This document shows positions 1-8,437 of a stretch of DNA of 13,162 bases, in pieces (position 1 is the first letter of the stretch; each line of letters starts with the position of its first letter). The notes under the pieces are model-generated. The model did no database searches, was not told the DNA's origin, and was given only the letters and a program-made list of their open reading frames with translations. This DNA comes from an uncultured Paenibacillaceae bacterium (GTDB taxonomy: Bacteria; Bacillota; Bacilli; Paenibacillales; CALAME01), in contig CALKAN010000078.1 in assembly GCA_937983035.1 (NCBI GenBank), positions 1 to 13,162 on the forward strand, in the 5' to 3' direction. The position numbers and the translations under genes were made by a program.

Positions 1-136
1 CAAAAAAATCCTGACCGCATATGACAAGAGAAATGATTTATGCTGATGCTCACGACTTTCCCCTCATGCATCCCATTCATGCACATGTGCATATTTGCGT
101 TCAAAACATCAGGCACATGATTAGATGCGTCTTGTC
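1..136. other. Non-coding edge downstream of pyrG
   Basis: This stretch follows the pyrG stop codon on the minus strand and holds no recognisable gene. The only structure seen is a perfect 14-base palindrome at 79-92 (ATGCACATGTGCAT), which could fold as a 5-bp stem with a CATG loop. No T-run follows it on the minus strand, so it is not a convincing terminator. In B. subtilis the next gene downstream of pyrG is spo0F; nothing here is long enough to identify it. Confidence 0.5.
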
Positions 137-1753
<1,617 letters not shown>

Positions 1754-1777
1754 CTAAATATGCCTAAAAAATTTCAC

Positions 1778-1815
1778 AAAAAAATAAAGTGACTCCGCAT
1801 AATCAGAGGCACTTT
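1778..1815 (-). terminator. pyrG leader attenuator (intrinsic terminator)
   Basis: On the minus strand an AAAGTG...CACTTT outer stem (1810-1815 with 1786-1791), one mismatch and a short CTC/GAG inner stem are followed by ATTTTTTT. It lies inside the pyrG leader, about 40 bases after the predicted start site and ahead of the gene, so it is an attenuator and not an end-of-gene terminator. The 5' strand of the hairpin contains the pyrimidine run GCCTCT. In the B. subtilis pyrG mechanism such a run is where a poly-G 5' end pairs to prevent termination. The same hairpin would also stop transcripts reading through from rpoE, for which no separate terminator is visible. Confidence 0.8.
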
Positions 1816-1853
1816 TAATCCAAAATCTATACTTATTTCATCTATGTTCAGCC

Positions 1854-1890
1854 CTTGAAATAGTTTACTAATCCCAATAACGCATGTCAA
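1854..1890 (-). promoter_or_regulatory. pyrG sigma-A promoter with GGGC start site
   Basis: On the minus strand a perfect -35 box TTGACA (1885-1890) is followed by a 17-base spacer and TAAACT (1862-1867). Seven bases later comes GGGCTG, with the predicted +1 G at 1854. A transcript beginning GGGC is the hallmark of pyrG genes regulated by reiterative transcription: when CTP is scarce, polymerase stalls before the C and slips, adding extra G residues. Boxes and spacing are seen directly; the start site and mechanism are inferred from the B. subtilis precedent. Confidence 0.82.
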
Positions 1891-1950
1891 GGGCATCTGG
1901 TTCCAGTTTAAGCAATATGTGCTTGAAAAGGAAAATGAGCCTTGCGGGCG

Positions 1951-2454
1951 TCACAGGTCGTCCTCGTCCTCTTCAATCTCATTGTCTGCATCGAGTTCCT
2001 CATCATCAAACACTTCTTCATCATCGTCTAAATCATCATCCAAGATTTCATCATCTTCATCGACCAAATCGTCATCTTCGAAAACTTCTTCCAGTTCGTC
2101 CTCCAATTCAACCAGCTCATCATCTTCGTCATCTTCATCATCATTAATAATGCGCGGACGATCGGGCGTTCCCACAGATTCATCTATCTTGTCGATCGGA
2201 TACCAACGTTTCAGCCCCCATGTATTGTTGCCGATGCAAGCGAATCTGCCGTCGATGTTAATTTCGGTATACAGCTGAGCGATGACGTCTTGAATTTTCT
2301 CTTCCGGGATCCCTTTATGCTTCGCCACCTCATTCATCAAATCCCGGTAATAAAAAGGATTGTTTGCTTCCTTCAAAATCAGAAAAGCCAAGTCAACCAT
2401 CGCCATTTCCTGCGCTTGCTCCGGTGTTATCTTCAACGTATAGTTGGCCGCCAT
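1951..2454 (-). CDS. rpoE: DNA-directed RNA polymerase delta subunit
   Basis: Delta is a Firmicutes-specific RNA polymerase subunit. It displaces nucleic acid from the enzyme, speeds recycling and makes initiation more sensitive to the initiating nucleotide. The 167-residue protein has an N-terminal HARE-HTH fold (about 1-90), recognisable from LYTEINIDGRF and NTWGLKRWYPID. A disordered tail from residue 105 to the end has 45 of 63 residues acidic and no Lys or Arg. B. subtilis delta has a lysine-rich tract between these two parts; here only a short linker (about 91-104) with few basic residues is present. The ATG start at 2452-2454 has AAGGAAGGG just upstream. The neighbour pyrG, whose promoter starts with GGG, fits the standard rpoE-pyrG linkage. 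Confidence 0.95.
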   Translation of the reverse strand: MAANYTLKITPEQAQEMAMVDLAFLILKEANNPFYYRDLMNEVAKHKGIPEEKIQDVIAQLYTEINIDGRFACIGNNTWGLKRWYPIDKIDESVGTPDRPRIINDDEDDEDDELVELEDELEEVFEDDDLVDEDDEILDDDLDDDEEVFDDEELDADNEIEEDEDDL

Positions 2455-2489
2455 ATGTCCACACCCTTCCTTTCCGTAACTGTTGTTGA

Positions 2490-2519
2490 TTTATATAGTA
2501 AAACGCATTTCACATGAAA
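2490..2519 (-). promoter_or_regulatory. Possible rpoE promoter
   Basis: An A/T-rich -10-like TATAAA (2490-2495) lies 18 bases from a weak -35-like TTTCAT (2514-2519) on the minus strand. It sits 35 bases upstream of the rpoE start. The -10 region is convincing; the -35 is poor, and an alternative TTGCAT (2520-2525) with TACTAT (2495-2500) is spaced 19. A promoter somewhere here is likely, but the exact boxes are uncertain. Confidence 0.35.
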
Positions 2520-2531
2520 ATGCAAGGCAAA

Positions 2532-2569
2532 TGCGGCGCATCAAATGCTTGCGCCCAATTCACGCCGCA
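2532..2569. repeat. Two mutually exclusive hairpins between rpoE and the S8 protease
   Basis: TGCGGCG (2532-2538) is complementary to CGCCGCA (2563-2569). Overlapping it, GGCGCA (2535-2540) is complementary to TGCGCC (2550-2555). The two stems share bases and cannot form together. The element lies in the divergent gap, upstream of both rpoE and the protease. No T-run follows on either strand, so it is not a simple terminator. An operator or a leader switch is possible; chance is not excluded. Confidence 0.4.
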
Positions 2570-2680
2570 CAAGGCACACACCCTTTCTCTCCCTTCATGC
2601 TTCACATAAGATAAGCCATGGGTTTGTTATTCCCTGATTACCGCGACTGGGTCTTGCCGCCTATCGAAGGGAGAGATCAA

Positions 2681-3808
2681 GTGAAACGCATCATTCGATT
2701 TATCGGCCGTCAAGAATATTTATCGTTTATTCGACATGTGAAACGATCAAACAAGAAATTATATCGAAACATGGAACCGATCGATTTGATCCATGCGGTC
2801 GCCTGCACGCGTGCGGATCTGAAAAGATTAAAGCACGTCCCAGGAATAAGGTGCATAGAGGAAAATATTAAAATTCGCATCCGTTTTATCAAAGAGCAAT
2901 TTCCAATCGGGCTCCCGGTTTCGCAGCCTGAACATTCACCCATCCATACTTCGCCCGCTGTGACCATTCCGCGAGGAATTAAACAAATTCAAGCTCCTAA
3001 AGCATGGAAATACAGCAAAGGGAAAAGAGTGCATATCGGCGTCATCGACACCGGAGCCGATTATTCGCACCCTAATCTAAAACATTCGCTGGGACAGGGT
3101 TTCAATTGCCTTCAAAGCTACGCCGTTCCAAACGATGACAATGGACACGGCACTCACATCTGCGGCACGATTGCGGCCAATGGGGGCGAGTCAAGGTTTA
3201 AAGGCACGGCGCCGGCTGCGATCATCCATCCCGTCAAAGCCTTCGATAAGCACGGGGCCGCCTATGTTTCCGACATCATTAAAGCCATCGAATGGTGCAC
3301 AACCAACCGCATGGATATTATCAACATGAGCTTTGGCATGCAAACAAGAAGCCAAGCTCTCCTGGATGCCGTAACGAATGCCGTTAAAAAAGGAATTATC
3401 GTAGTCAGTTCTGCGGGAAATGAAGGAAAACGTTCAGACATCGATTATCCTGCCCGCTTTAAAAATACGATCGCCGTCGGAGCAGTAGACAAAAAGAAAA
3501 GAATCGCATCTTTCAGCAATCGAGGCAAGCAAGTGGATTTCTACGCGCCCGGCGAAAAAGTTTACTCTACGTGGCTGGACGGCAAATACAGCTTGCTGAA
3601 CGGAACTTCGATGGCCACCGCCCATGTTACCGGCACCGCAGCGCTGCTGTTGTCATTAAATCCTAAATTGACAACTTACCAAGTCAAACGCATATTGCGG
3701 CAAACCGCAGTGCCGATCATAGGAAAAACAGGAAAGCCCATGGCTAAAAAAATGGTGAATGCTTTCAAAGCCGTGCGGTTTCTGAGAAGAAGGACTCGCC
3801 CCGCATGA
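2681..3808 (+). CDS. S8 family subtilisin-like serine protease, no signal peptide
   Basis: This is an endopeptidase of the subtilisin family. From the GTG at 2681 it is 375 residues with the complete catalytic set: Asp123 (GVIDTG), His156 (NGHGTH), oxyanion Asn247 (SSAGNEG) and Ser310 (NGTSMATAHVTG). Residues 1 to about 95 look like an I9-type propeptide, ending in a CIEENIKIRI segment typical of prodomain strands. There is no hydrophobic signal peptide, so a cytoplasmic role or non-classical export is likelier than ordinary secretion. Start choice: GTG 2681 has AGGGAG 7 bases upstream, whereas the earlier in-frame ATG at 2618 (21 residues longer) has no ribosome-binding site. It diverges from rpoE, and its stop codon is one base from the argS stop. 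The substrate cannot be told from sequence. Confidence 0.9.
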   Translation: MKRIIRFIGRQEYLSFIRHVKRSNKKLYRNMEPIDLIHAVACTRADLKRLKHVPGIRCIEENIKIRIRFIKEQFPIGLPVSQPEHSPIHTSPAVTIPRGIKQIQAPKAWKYSKGKRVHIGVIDTGADYSHPNLKHSLGQGFNCLQSYAVPNDDNGHGTHICGTIAANGGESRFKGTAPAAIIHPVKAFDKHGAAYVSDIIKAIEWCTTNRMDIINMSFGMQTRSQALLDAVTNAVKKGIIVVSSAGNEGKRSDIDYPARFKNTIAVGAVDKKKRIASFSNRGKQVDFYAPGEKVYSTWLDGKYSLLNGTSMATAHVTGTAALLLSLNPKLTTYQVKRILRQTAVPIIGKTGKPMAKKMVNAFKAVRFLRRRTRPA

Positions 3809-3809
3809 A

Positions 3810-5483
3810 CTACATCTTTTCCGGAGCGGATACGCCGATGAGCTTCAGCACATTTTGCAATACAATTTGAACGGATTTAAGCAAGCCCAGCCGAGCTTGA
3901 GTTAAAGCCTCATTTTCAGTAATGACCCGCTCCGCTTTATAATAACTGTGGAACAGCGATGCCAGTTCATAAACATATCGCACAATGCGGTGAGGCGCAT
4001 ATTGCTGTGCTGCAATTTCCAATTCTTCCCTCAACTCAGCCATTTTATGCAATAAGTCAAATTCGTGCTCATGAGTCAGCAGATCCAGCTTTAATTCGCT
4101 TGGCTCAACTAGTGAGATGCCCTGTTCCTCCGCTTGCCGGAAAATGCTGCATATGCGCGCATGCGCATATTGGACATAATAGACGGGATTTTCATTGGAC
4201 TTGGACAAAGCCAGATCCAAATCGAAGTCCAAATGCGTATCCGTGCTGCGCATCGTGAAGAAGTAGCGCACGGCATCTACGCCTGCTTCGTCCATCAGTT
4301 CCTCCATCGTTACTGCTTTGCCCGTCCGCTTGGACATTTTTACCTTTTCGCCGTTTTGATACAGGCTGACCATCTGGCTGATTAATATAACCAGCCTCTC
4401 CGGATCATAACCAAGCGCCTCCATGGCCGCCTTCATGCGCGGCACATAGCCGTGATGGTCTGCTCCCCAAATATTGATGAGTCGATCGAATCCCCGGGCA
4501 AATTTATCTTTATGGTATGCGATGTCCGGCGCAAGATAAGTGTAACTGCCGTCTCCTTTAATCAGGACCCGGTCTTTGTCGTCCCCGTAGGAAACCGTAT
4601 CCAGCCAAACAGCTCCATCTTTGTCATAAACTTTGCCTCTGTCCTTCAACTCCTCCAGCACAGCTTCCACTTTGCCGGTCTCATATAAGGACGTTTCGCT
4701 GTACCATACGTCAAACTTCACTCGGAAACGCTCGAGGTCTTGTTTGATCTTCTCCAACATTTTTTTCAAGCCGTGCTCTTTAAAATGTTGAAACCGCTCC
4801 TGATCCGGAAGCTTTAGCAGCCGGTCTCCTTCTGTGCGAGCCAATTCGCTTCCGATCTGTATGATATCTTCGCCGTAATATCCGTCTTCCGGCATTTCTG
4901 CTTCCATTCCGAGCGCTTGTTTATATCTGGCTTCAATCGAATGCGCCAAATTGTCAATTTGATTGCCGGCATCATTGATGTAATATTCCCGTGTCACCTC
5001 ATAACCGGCGCTTTCCAAAATGTTGCAGATGGCATCCCCAACCGCGGCTCCCCGCGCATGACCTAAGTGAAGGCTGCCAGTCGGATTCGCGCTGACAAAT
5101 TCGACCTGCACTTTCTGTCCTTTGCCGATATCACTGCGTCCGTAAGCTTCCTTCTCGGCCAAAACTTGCGGGATGACATCATATAAATAGTTTTTTGACA
5201 TAAAAAAGTTCATGAATCCCGGACCGGCGATCTCGATCCGTTCAACGCCGGCAGCCTGTTGATCAAAATGTTCCATCAACTGCTGTGCAATTTCACGAGG
5301 ATTGCGCTTGGCAATCCGCGTCAGCTGCATCGCAATGTTCGTCGAATAGTCCCCATGGCTCTTTTCTTTCGGCTTTTCAATTACCGCCTCGGGAATTTGG
5401 TCCTCCGGCACGAGTTTCGACTTTGCAACAGCGGCGGTAATTTGTTCAATCAACTTCGTTTTGACTTGTTCCAGTATGTTCAT
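3810..5483 (-). CDS. argS: Arginyl-tRNA synthetase
   Basis: ArgS is a class I aminoacyl-tRNA synthetase that charges tRNA-Arg. The protein is 557 residues, essentially the length of the B. subtilis enzyme. The N-terminal tRNA-binding (Arg-tRNA-synt N) domain covers about 1-115. The Rossmann catalytic core carries the HIGH motif as HLGH (139-142, within [15 protein letters not shown]) and the KMSKS-type motif KMSKR (382-386). The C-terminal DALR anticodon-binding domain ends in [24 protein letters not shown]. The ATG at 5481-5483 is chosen because MNILEQVK is the family N-terminus and AGGGAG lies 11 bases upstream. The frame stays open upstream to 5768, but that stretch overlaps ywiB. It follows ywiB by 115 bases with no terminator between them, so the two probably share a transcript. 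Confidence 0.97.
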   Translation of the reverse strand: MNILEQVKTKLIEQITAAVAKSKLVPEDQIPEAVIEKPKEKSHGDYSTNIAMQLTRIAKRNPREIAQQLMEHFDQQAAGVERIEIAGPGFMNFFMSKNYLYDVIPQVLAEKEAYGRSDIGKGQKVQVEFVSANPTGSLHLGHARGAAVGDAICNILESAGYEVTREYYINDAGNQIDNLAHSIEARYKQALGMEAEMPEDGYYGEDIIQIGSELARTEGDRLLKLPDQERFQHFKEHGLKKMLEKIKQDLERFRVKFDVWYSETSLYETGKVEAVLEELKDRGKVYDKDGAVWLDTVSYGDDKDRVLIKGDGSYTYLAPDIAYHKDKFARGFDRLINIWGADHHGYVPRMKAAMEALGYDPERLVILISQMVSLYQNGEKVKMSKRTGKAVTMEELMDEAGVDAVRYFFTMRSTDTHLDFDLDLALSKSNENPVYYVQYAHARICSIFRQAEEQGISLVEPSELKLDLLTHEHEFDLLHKMAELREELEIAAQQYAPHRIVRYVYELASLFHSYYKAERVITENEALTQARLGLLKSVQIVLQNVLKLIGVSAPEKM

Positions 5484-5598
5484 TTTGCTGGCTGCTCCCT
5501 TCATTTTCCGAACTTTCATTGCTTTTGCCGTCAAGCGGGCTGCCCATTTCAAATTTAAATGCCGATAAATCGCTTTAGCTTTTCCGCTGCACGATCCA

Positions 5599-6117
5599 TC
5601 ATTCCGCAGGCTGAACAATGATTCGAATGCGCATCTTGCCCGTGTACTCGTGCGCAAACCACGAATCATACTCCCATTCAATCGCTGCTTGCCCGCGCAA
5701 CAGTTCCGTCTTTGCCTTGTAAGTGAACACTTTCCATTCCAATTGTCCGTGCTGCATGGAATAAACAACCGTTTGCTCCTTGCCTGGAATAAACCGCTGG
5801 TTCATTTTCGCATCCCCGAAACGGTTTAATGCGAGTTCCTGCACGCGAAAATCGATTTTGCGATTCGTTTCAAGCCCCAGCATCGTTTCAACACTGCCTG
5901 GCTGAGCGCCGGCTGCGTTGGAGATGAACTCGGCAGCTTCAGGGCGAATTCTTAAGACAGTCGTCGTCTTCCCCATCGATTCATCCGGTTCAACATAACG
6001 CAAATAAATGCTGCCGCTGCGCTCATACAGGATGCCTGTTGTTTTCTGCACCGTTTTCGAAGAGCCGTTCGCAGTGCTTTCAATTCGAATGCGAACATTT
6101 TTTTTATGATTGTTCAT
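5599..6117 (-). CDS. ywiB: DUF1934 beta-barrel protein, YwiB-like
   Basis: The function is unknown; members are small cytosolic proteins of DUF1934 with a lipocalin-like barrel, and in B. subtilis ywiB also sits directly upstream of argS. The protein is 172 residues from the ATG at 6115-6117, somewhat longer than the roughly 140 of YwiB. The family signature MNQRF is present, followed by a [13 protein letters not shown] strand and a C-terminal AIEWEYDSW...GKMRIRI segment. There is no signal peptide or membrane segment. The start is uncertain: ribosome-binding potential is weak (GAAAGG about 15 bases upstream) and the frame is open to a TTG at 6195. The ATG is preferred because the following residues KNVRIRIES begin the conserved domain. 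Confidence 0.88.
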   Translation of the reverse strand: MNNHKKNVRIRIESTANGSSKTVQKTTGILYERSGSIYLRYVEPDESMGKTTTVLRIRPEAAEFISNAAGAQPGSVETMLGLETNRKIDFRVQELALNRFGDAKMNQRFIPGKEQTVVYSMQHGQLEWKVFTYKAKTELLRGQAAIEWEYDSWFAHEYTGKMRIRIIVQPAE

Positions 6118-6313
6118 GAGGGCAATCCCAAGCCTTTCAACGACAAATTCAGCTTTTCTTTCAATATACCTATCATATCCAGCTTGCAATTGCAACCTGA
6201 CTGAGCGATGCCCCGTCGCTTATGCTTGCACGGATTAACAATCTTAAAGAAACAGGCAAGCACGTCTTTTTTGACATGAATGAAACTTTGTGAATCTTTG
6301 CCGCATTGCCAAT

Positions 6314-6336
6314 AAAAAATGCAGATATTTTCTGCA
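6314..6336 (-). terminator. Intrinsic terminator of the speE-speB operon
   Basis: On the minus strand TGCAGA (6331-6336) and TCTGCA (6320-6325) form a 6-bp stem around a 5-base loop, followed directly by six T (6314-6319). It lies about 80 bases after the speB stop codon, before the ywiB gene in the same orientation. Confidence 0.75.
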
Positions 6337-6416
6337 AACAAGATCATCAAGCAAAAAATAACTGCATTTTACAATGACGTATATAAATCGATCCATTCCA
6401 CATTTAAATCGCTGAA

Positions 6417-7228
6417 TCATACCCAGCCAAGCAATATTTCCCTCACTAACTTTGCTGCCATGATCTGGGTTTGCTCTGTCGGATCATAAACAGGAGCTAC
6501 TTCCACGATATCTGCGCCGATCACTTGAACATCGGAATGTGCAATCGCATGCACAGCGGCTAACAGTTCTTTCGAAGTAATGCCCCCAGGTTCGGCAGTG
6601 CCCGTTCCCGGTGCCGCGGACGGATCCAGCACGTCAATGTCAATCGTCACGTATACAGGACGATTTTTCAGTTCTGGCAGCACTTGCTTTAACGGTTCGA
6701 GCACGTCGAACAGATGCCAAATTGGTAAACATTGTTTCCTCCGATGAGTTCCGCGATTTTGCGGACAGGCGTTGCGTGTGACAGCGGCTCTCCTTCATAA
6801 TGCTCCCGCAAATCTGCATGCGCGTCGATATGAATTAAAGCAAGCTCTGGATAAGCATGTGCCGCCGCTTTAACAACCGGCCAAGTGACGAGATGTTCGC
6901 CGCCGAGCCCAAGCGGAAATTTGCCGTCTTTAAACAATCCCGCCGCATATTGTTCAATCAACTCTAAGCTGCGAGCCGCATTGCCGAACGGAAGCGGCAA
7001 GTCGCCGGCGTCAAAATAAGATGCCTCATCCAAGCTTTTATCCAAATACGGGCTGTACTCCTCCAGCCCGATGGAAACTTCGCGGATGCGGGCAGGACCG
7101 AATCTGGCTCCCGGCCGGAAGCTGACTGTAAAATCCATCGGCATCCCGTAAATAACGGCGCGCGCTTCCTCATAATTAGGCTGGCTGGCTATAAATACAT
7201 TGCCGGAATATGCTTCATCAAATCGCAT
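6417..7228 (-). pseudogene. speB: Agmatinase, internal deletion and frameshift
   Basis: SpeB hydrolyses agmatine to putrescine and urea, supplying the substrate of the neighbouring SpeE. The N-terminal part (start ATG 7226-7228, strong GGAGGAG site) carries the manganese ligands GGEH (His112) and DAHAD (Asp135, His137, Asp139), plus SHATP (His151). It reads in family register to NNVYQFGI, then runs off as CSTCSNR and stops. The rest, from FDVLEPLKQ to LLGWV, is in another frame and contains the remaining metal-site motif TIDIDVLDP and the APGTGT loop. Compared with B. subtilis SpeB as I remember it, about 20 residues between FGI and FDV are missing. The junction is 6711-6712, where only two bases remain, so roughly 58 bases are lost. 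Either the gene is dead or this is an assembly or sequencing error; the rest of the coding sequence looks well conserved. Confidence 0.85.
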
Positions 7229-7244
7229 CTTTTTCTCCTCCTGC

Positions 7245-8072
7245 TTATTTAATCAGTTCTTCCACAAAACGCGGCAATGCAAATGCGGCTTTATGAAGCG
7301 CAGGGGTATAATAGCGCGTTTCAATCTGAGGGATCTGCTCTGGATCCACATCCAAAGGATCGTATCGCTTGCTGCCCATCGTAAACGTCCACAAGCCGCT
7401 CGGATAGGTCGGAATGTTCGCTTGGTACAGACGAACAACAGGGAATATTTCTTTCACATCTTGATGAACTTTGCGTATAAGATCCGCTTTGAACCAAGGA
7501 TTATCCGTCTGCGCAACGAAAATGCCATCCTCTTTCAAAGCATCGTAAATGCCCTGATAAAATCCTTTTTCGAACAATTGAACTGCCGGGCCTACCGGCT
7601 CGGTTGAATCGACCATGATCACGTCGTACTCATTTTTATGTTCATGAATGTGCATGTATCCGTCATTGATGATCACTTCAACACGCGGATCATCTAAGCT
7701 TCCCGCAATTTCAGGCAAATATTTTTTTGAATATTCGACCACTTTGCCGTCAATCTCCACCAACACTGCCCGCTCCACGCTCGGATGTTTCAGCACTTCT
7801 CGAATTGCTCCGCCGTCTCCTCCGCCCACGACCAGCACTTGCTTTGGATTCGGATGCGTAAACAAAGCAGGATGAGTCACCATTTCATGATAAACAAACT
7901 CATCTTTTACCGTAGTCATGACCATGCCGTCTAGAACGAGCATCCGGCCAAATTCGATCGTGTCAATAATGGCCAGATCTTGAAACTCGGTCTTTTCTCT
8001 CACGAGCGTTTCTTTAATTTGAGCAGTGATGCCGTAATATTCCGTTTGTTTTTCCGTATACCATAATTCCAT
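7245..8072 (-). CDS. speE: Spermidine synthase (polyamine aminopropyltransferase)
   Basis: SpeE transfers an aminopropyl group from decarboxylated S-adenosylmethionine to putrescine, giving spermidine, in the cytosol. The 275-residue protein matches the family length. An N-terminal beta-sheet domain (about 1-60) precedes a Rossmann methyltransferase-like core. The core has the nucleotide-binding loop GGGDGG (83-88), the acidic end of strand 2 VEID, the NDGY segment (136-139) and the catalytic-loop motif DSTEPVGPA (Asp155 onward). The NPWFK and [10 protein letters not shown] motifs complete the substrate pocket. ATG 8070-8072 has AAAGGAAGA upstream. It is the first gene of a two-gene operon, 16 bases from speB, with a leader of about 200 bases. 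Its substrate putrescine would need an intact speB or an outside source. Confidence 0.97.
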   Translation of the reverse strand: MELWYTEKQTEYYGITAQIKETLVREKTEFQDLAIIDTIEFGRMLVLDGMVMTTVKDEFVYHEMVTHPALFTHPNPKQVLVVGGGDGGAIREVLKHPSVERAVLVEIDGKVVEYSKKYLPEIAGSLDDPRVEVIINDGYMHIHEHKNEYDVIMVDSTEPVGPAVQLFEKGFYQGIYDALKEDGIFVAQTDNPWFKADLIRKVHQDVKEIFPVVRLYQANIPTYPSGLWTFTMGSKRYDPLDVDPEQIPQIETRYYTPALHKAAFALPRFVEELIK

Positions 8073-8276
8073 CGTATGCTGATCTTCCTTTCGGCCAGTC
8101 TTTGTGCTGCGCTGCGGCTGTTTGCTTCATGATTCGCAGCATAATTCCGATCCGCTGATTATTATTTCTCGGCATGATGTCGAGCAATCATCCTGCAAAC
8201 GGCAAGCTGCCGCTGCCGACAAAGAACGACGTCATTAAGCTGCACACTCTTGCCGCTGATGGCCGCAGCAACCACA
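8073..8276 (-). other. Long speE leader region
   Basis: Between the predicted speE start site (near 8276) and the speE ATG lie about 200 transcribed bases with no recognised riboswitch. It holds complementary segments CGGCAAG and CTTGCCG on the minus strand and two very short reading frames. On the opposite strand an open frame of 48 codons (8174-8320, beginning MMSSNHPANGKLP) crosses both the leader and the promoter. It lacks a ribosome-binding site and resembles nothing I know, so I do not call it a gene. Confidence 0.4.
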
Positions 8277-8282
8277 AGATTG

Positions 8283-8310
8283 ATTATAATATGAACTTTC
8301 AGAAAAGCAA
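8283..8310 (-). promoter_or_regulatory. speE-speB sigma-A promoter
   Basis: On the minus strand TTGCTT (8305-8310) is separated by 16 bases from a perfect TATAAT (8283-8288). It is the best promoter-like sequence in the speE/pbpG divergent gap and points toward speE, with a start site expected near 8276. Confidence 0.65.
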
Positions 8311-8437
8311 TCATGTATAAGCGTCATTTGCAAAAAACATTTTAGAGCATTTTAGCGCAGGATTGAATATCTCCTTCTAAACTTTTCCATACTGGTTACT
8401 AAGAGGTCACGGCTTGCATAAAGAAAGGGATGAAACA

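Noticed and set aside
1884..2278. Plus-strand Ser- or His-rich reading frames
   Set aside because: They are the complement of the acidic GAT/GAA-rich tail of rpoE; low-complexity shadows only.
5484..5768. 95-residue N-terminal extension of ArgS in the open frame
   Set aside because: It overlaps ywiB in another frame, does not resemble ArgS, and the family N-terminus with a ribosome-binding site begins at 5483.
6223..6268. Plus-strand terminator from TGCTTGC/GCAAGCA followed by TTTTTT
   Set aside because: The loop would be 26 bases and no plus-strand gene lies upstream; probably a chance inverted repeat in the ywiB leader.
6417..6704. Separate short arginase-like gene of 95 codons
   Set aside because: It is the C-terminal part of speB; its apparent start is an internal GTG after the frameshift.
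8174..8320. 48-codon plus-strand gene
   Set aside because: No ribosome-binding site, no recognisable similarity, and a strong minus-strand promoter lies within it; kept as an observation only.
8360..8369. Sigma-F-like -10 (GGATTGAATA) upstream of pbpG
   Set aside because: One mismatch to the -10 consensus, but no GYATA-type -35 at the right distance; too weak to call although a forespore promoter would fit the gene.
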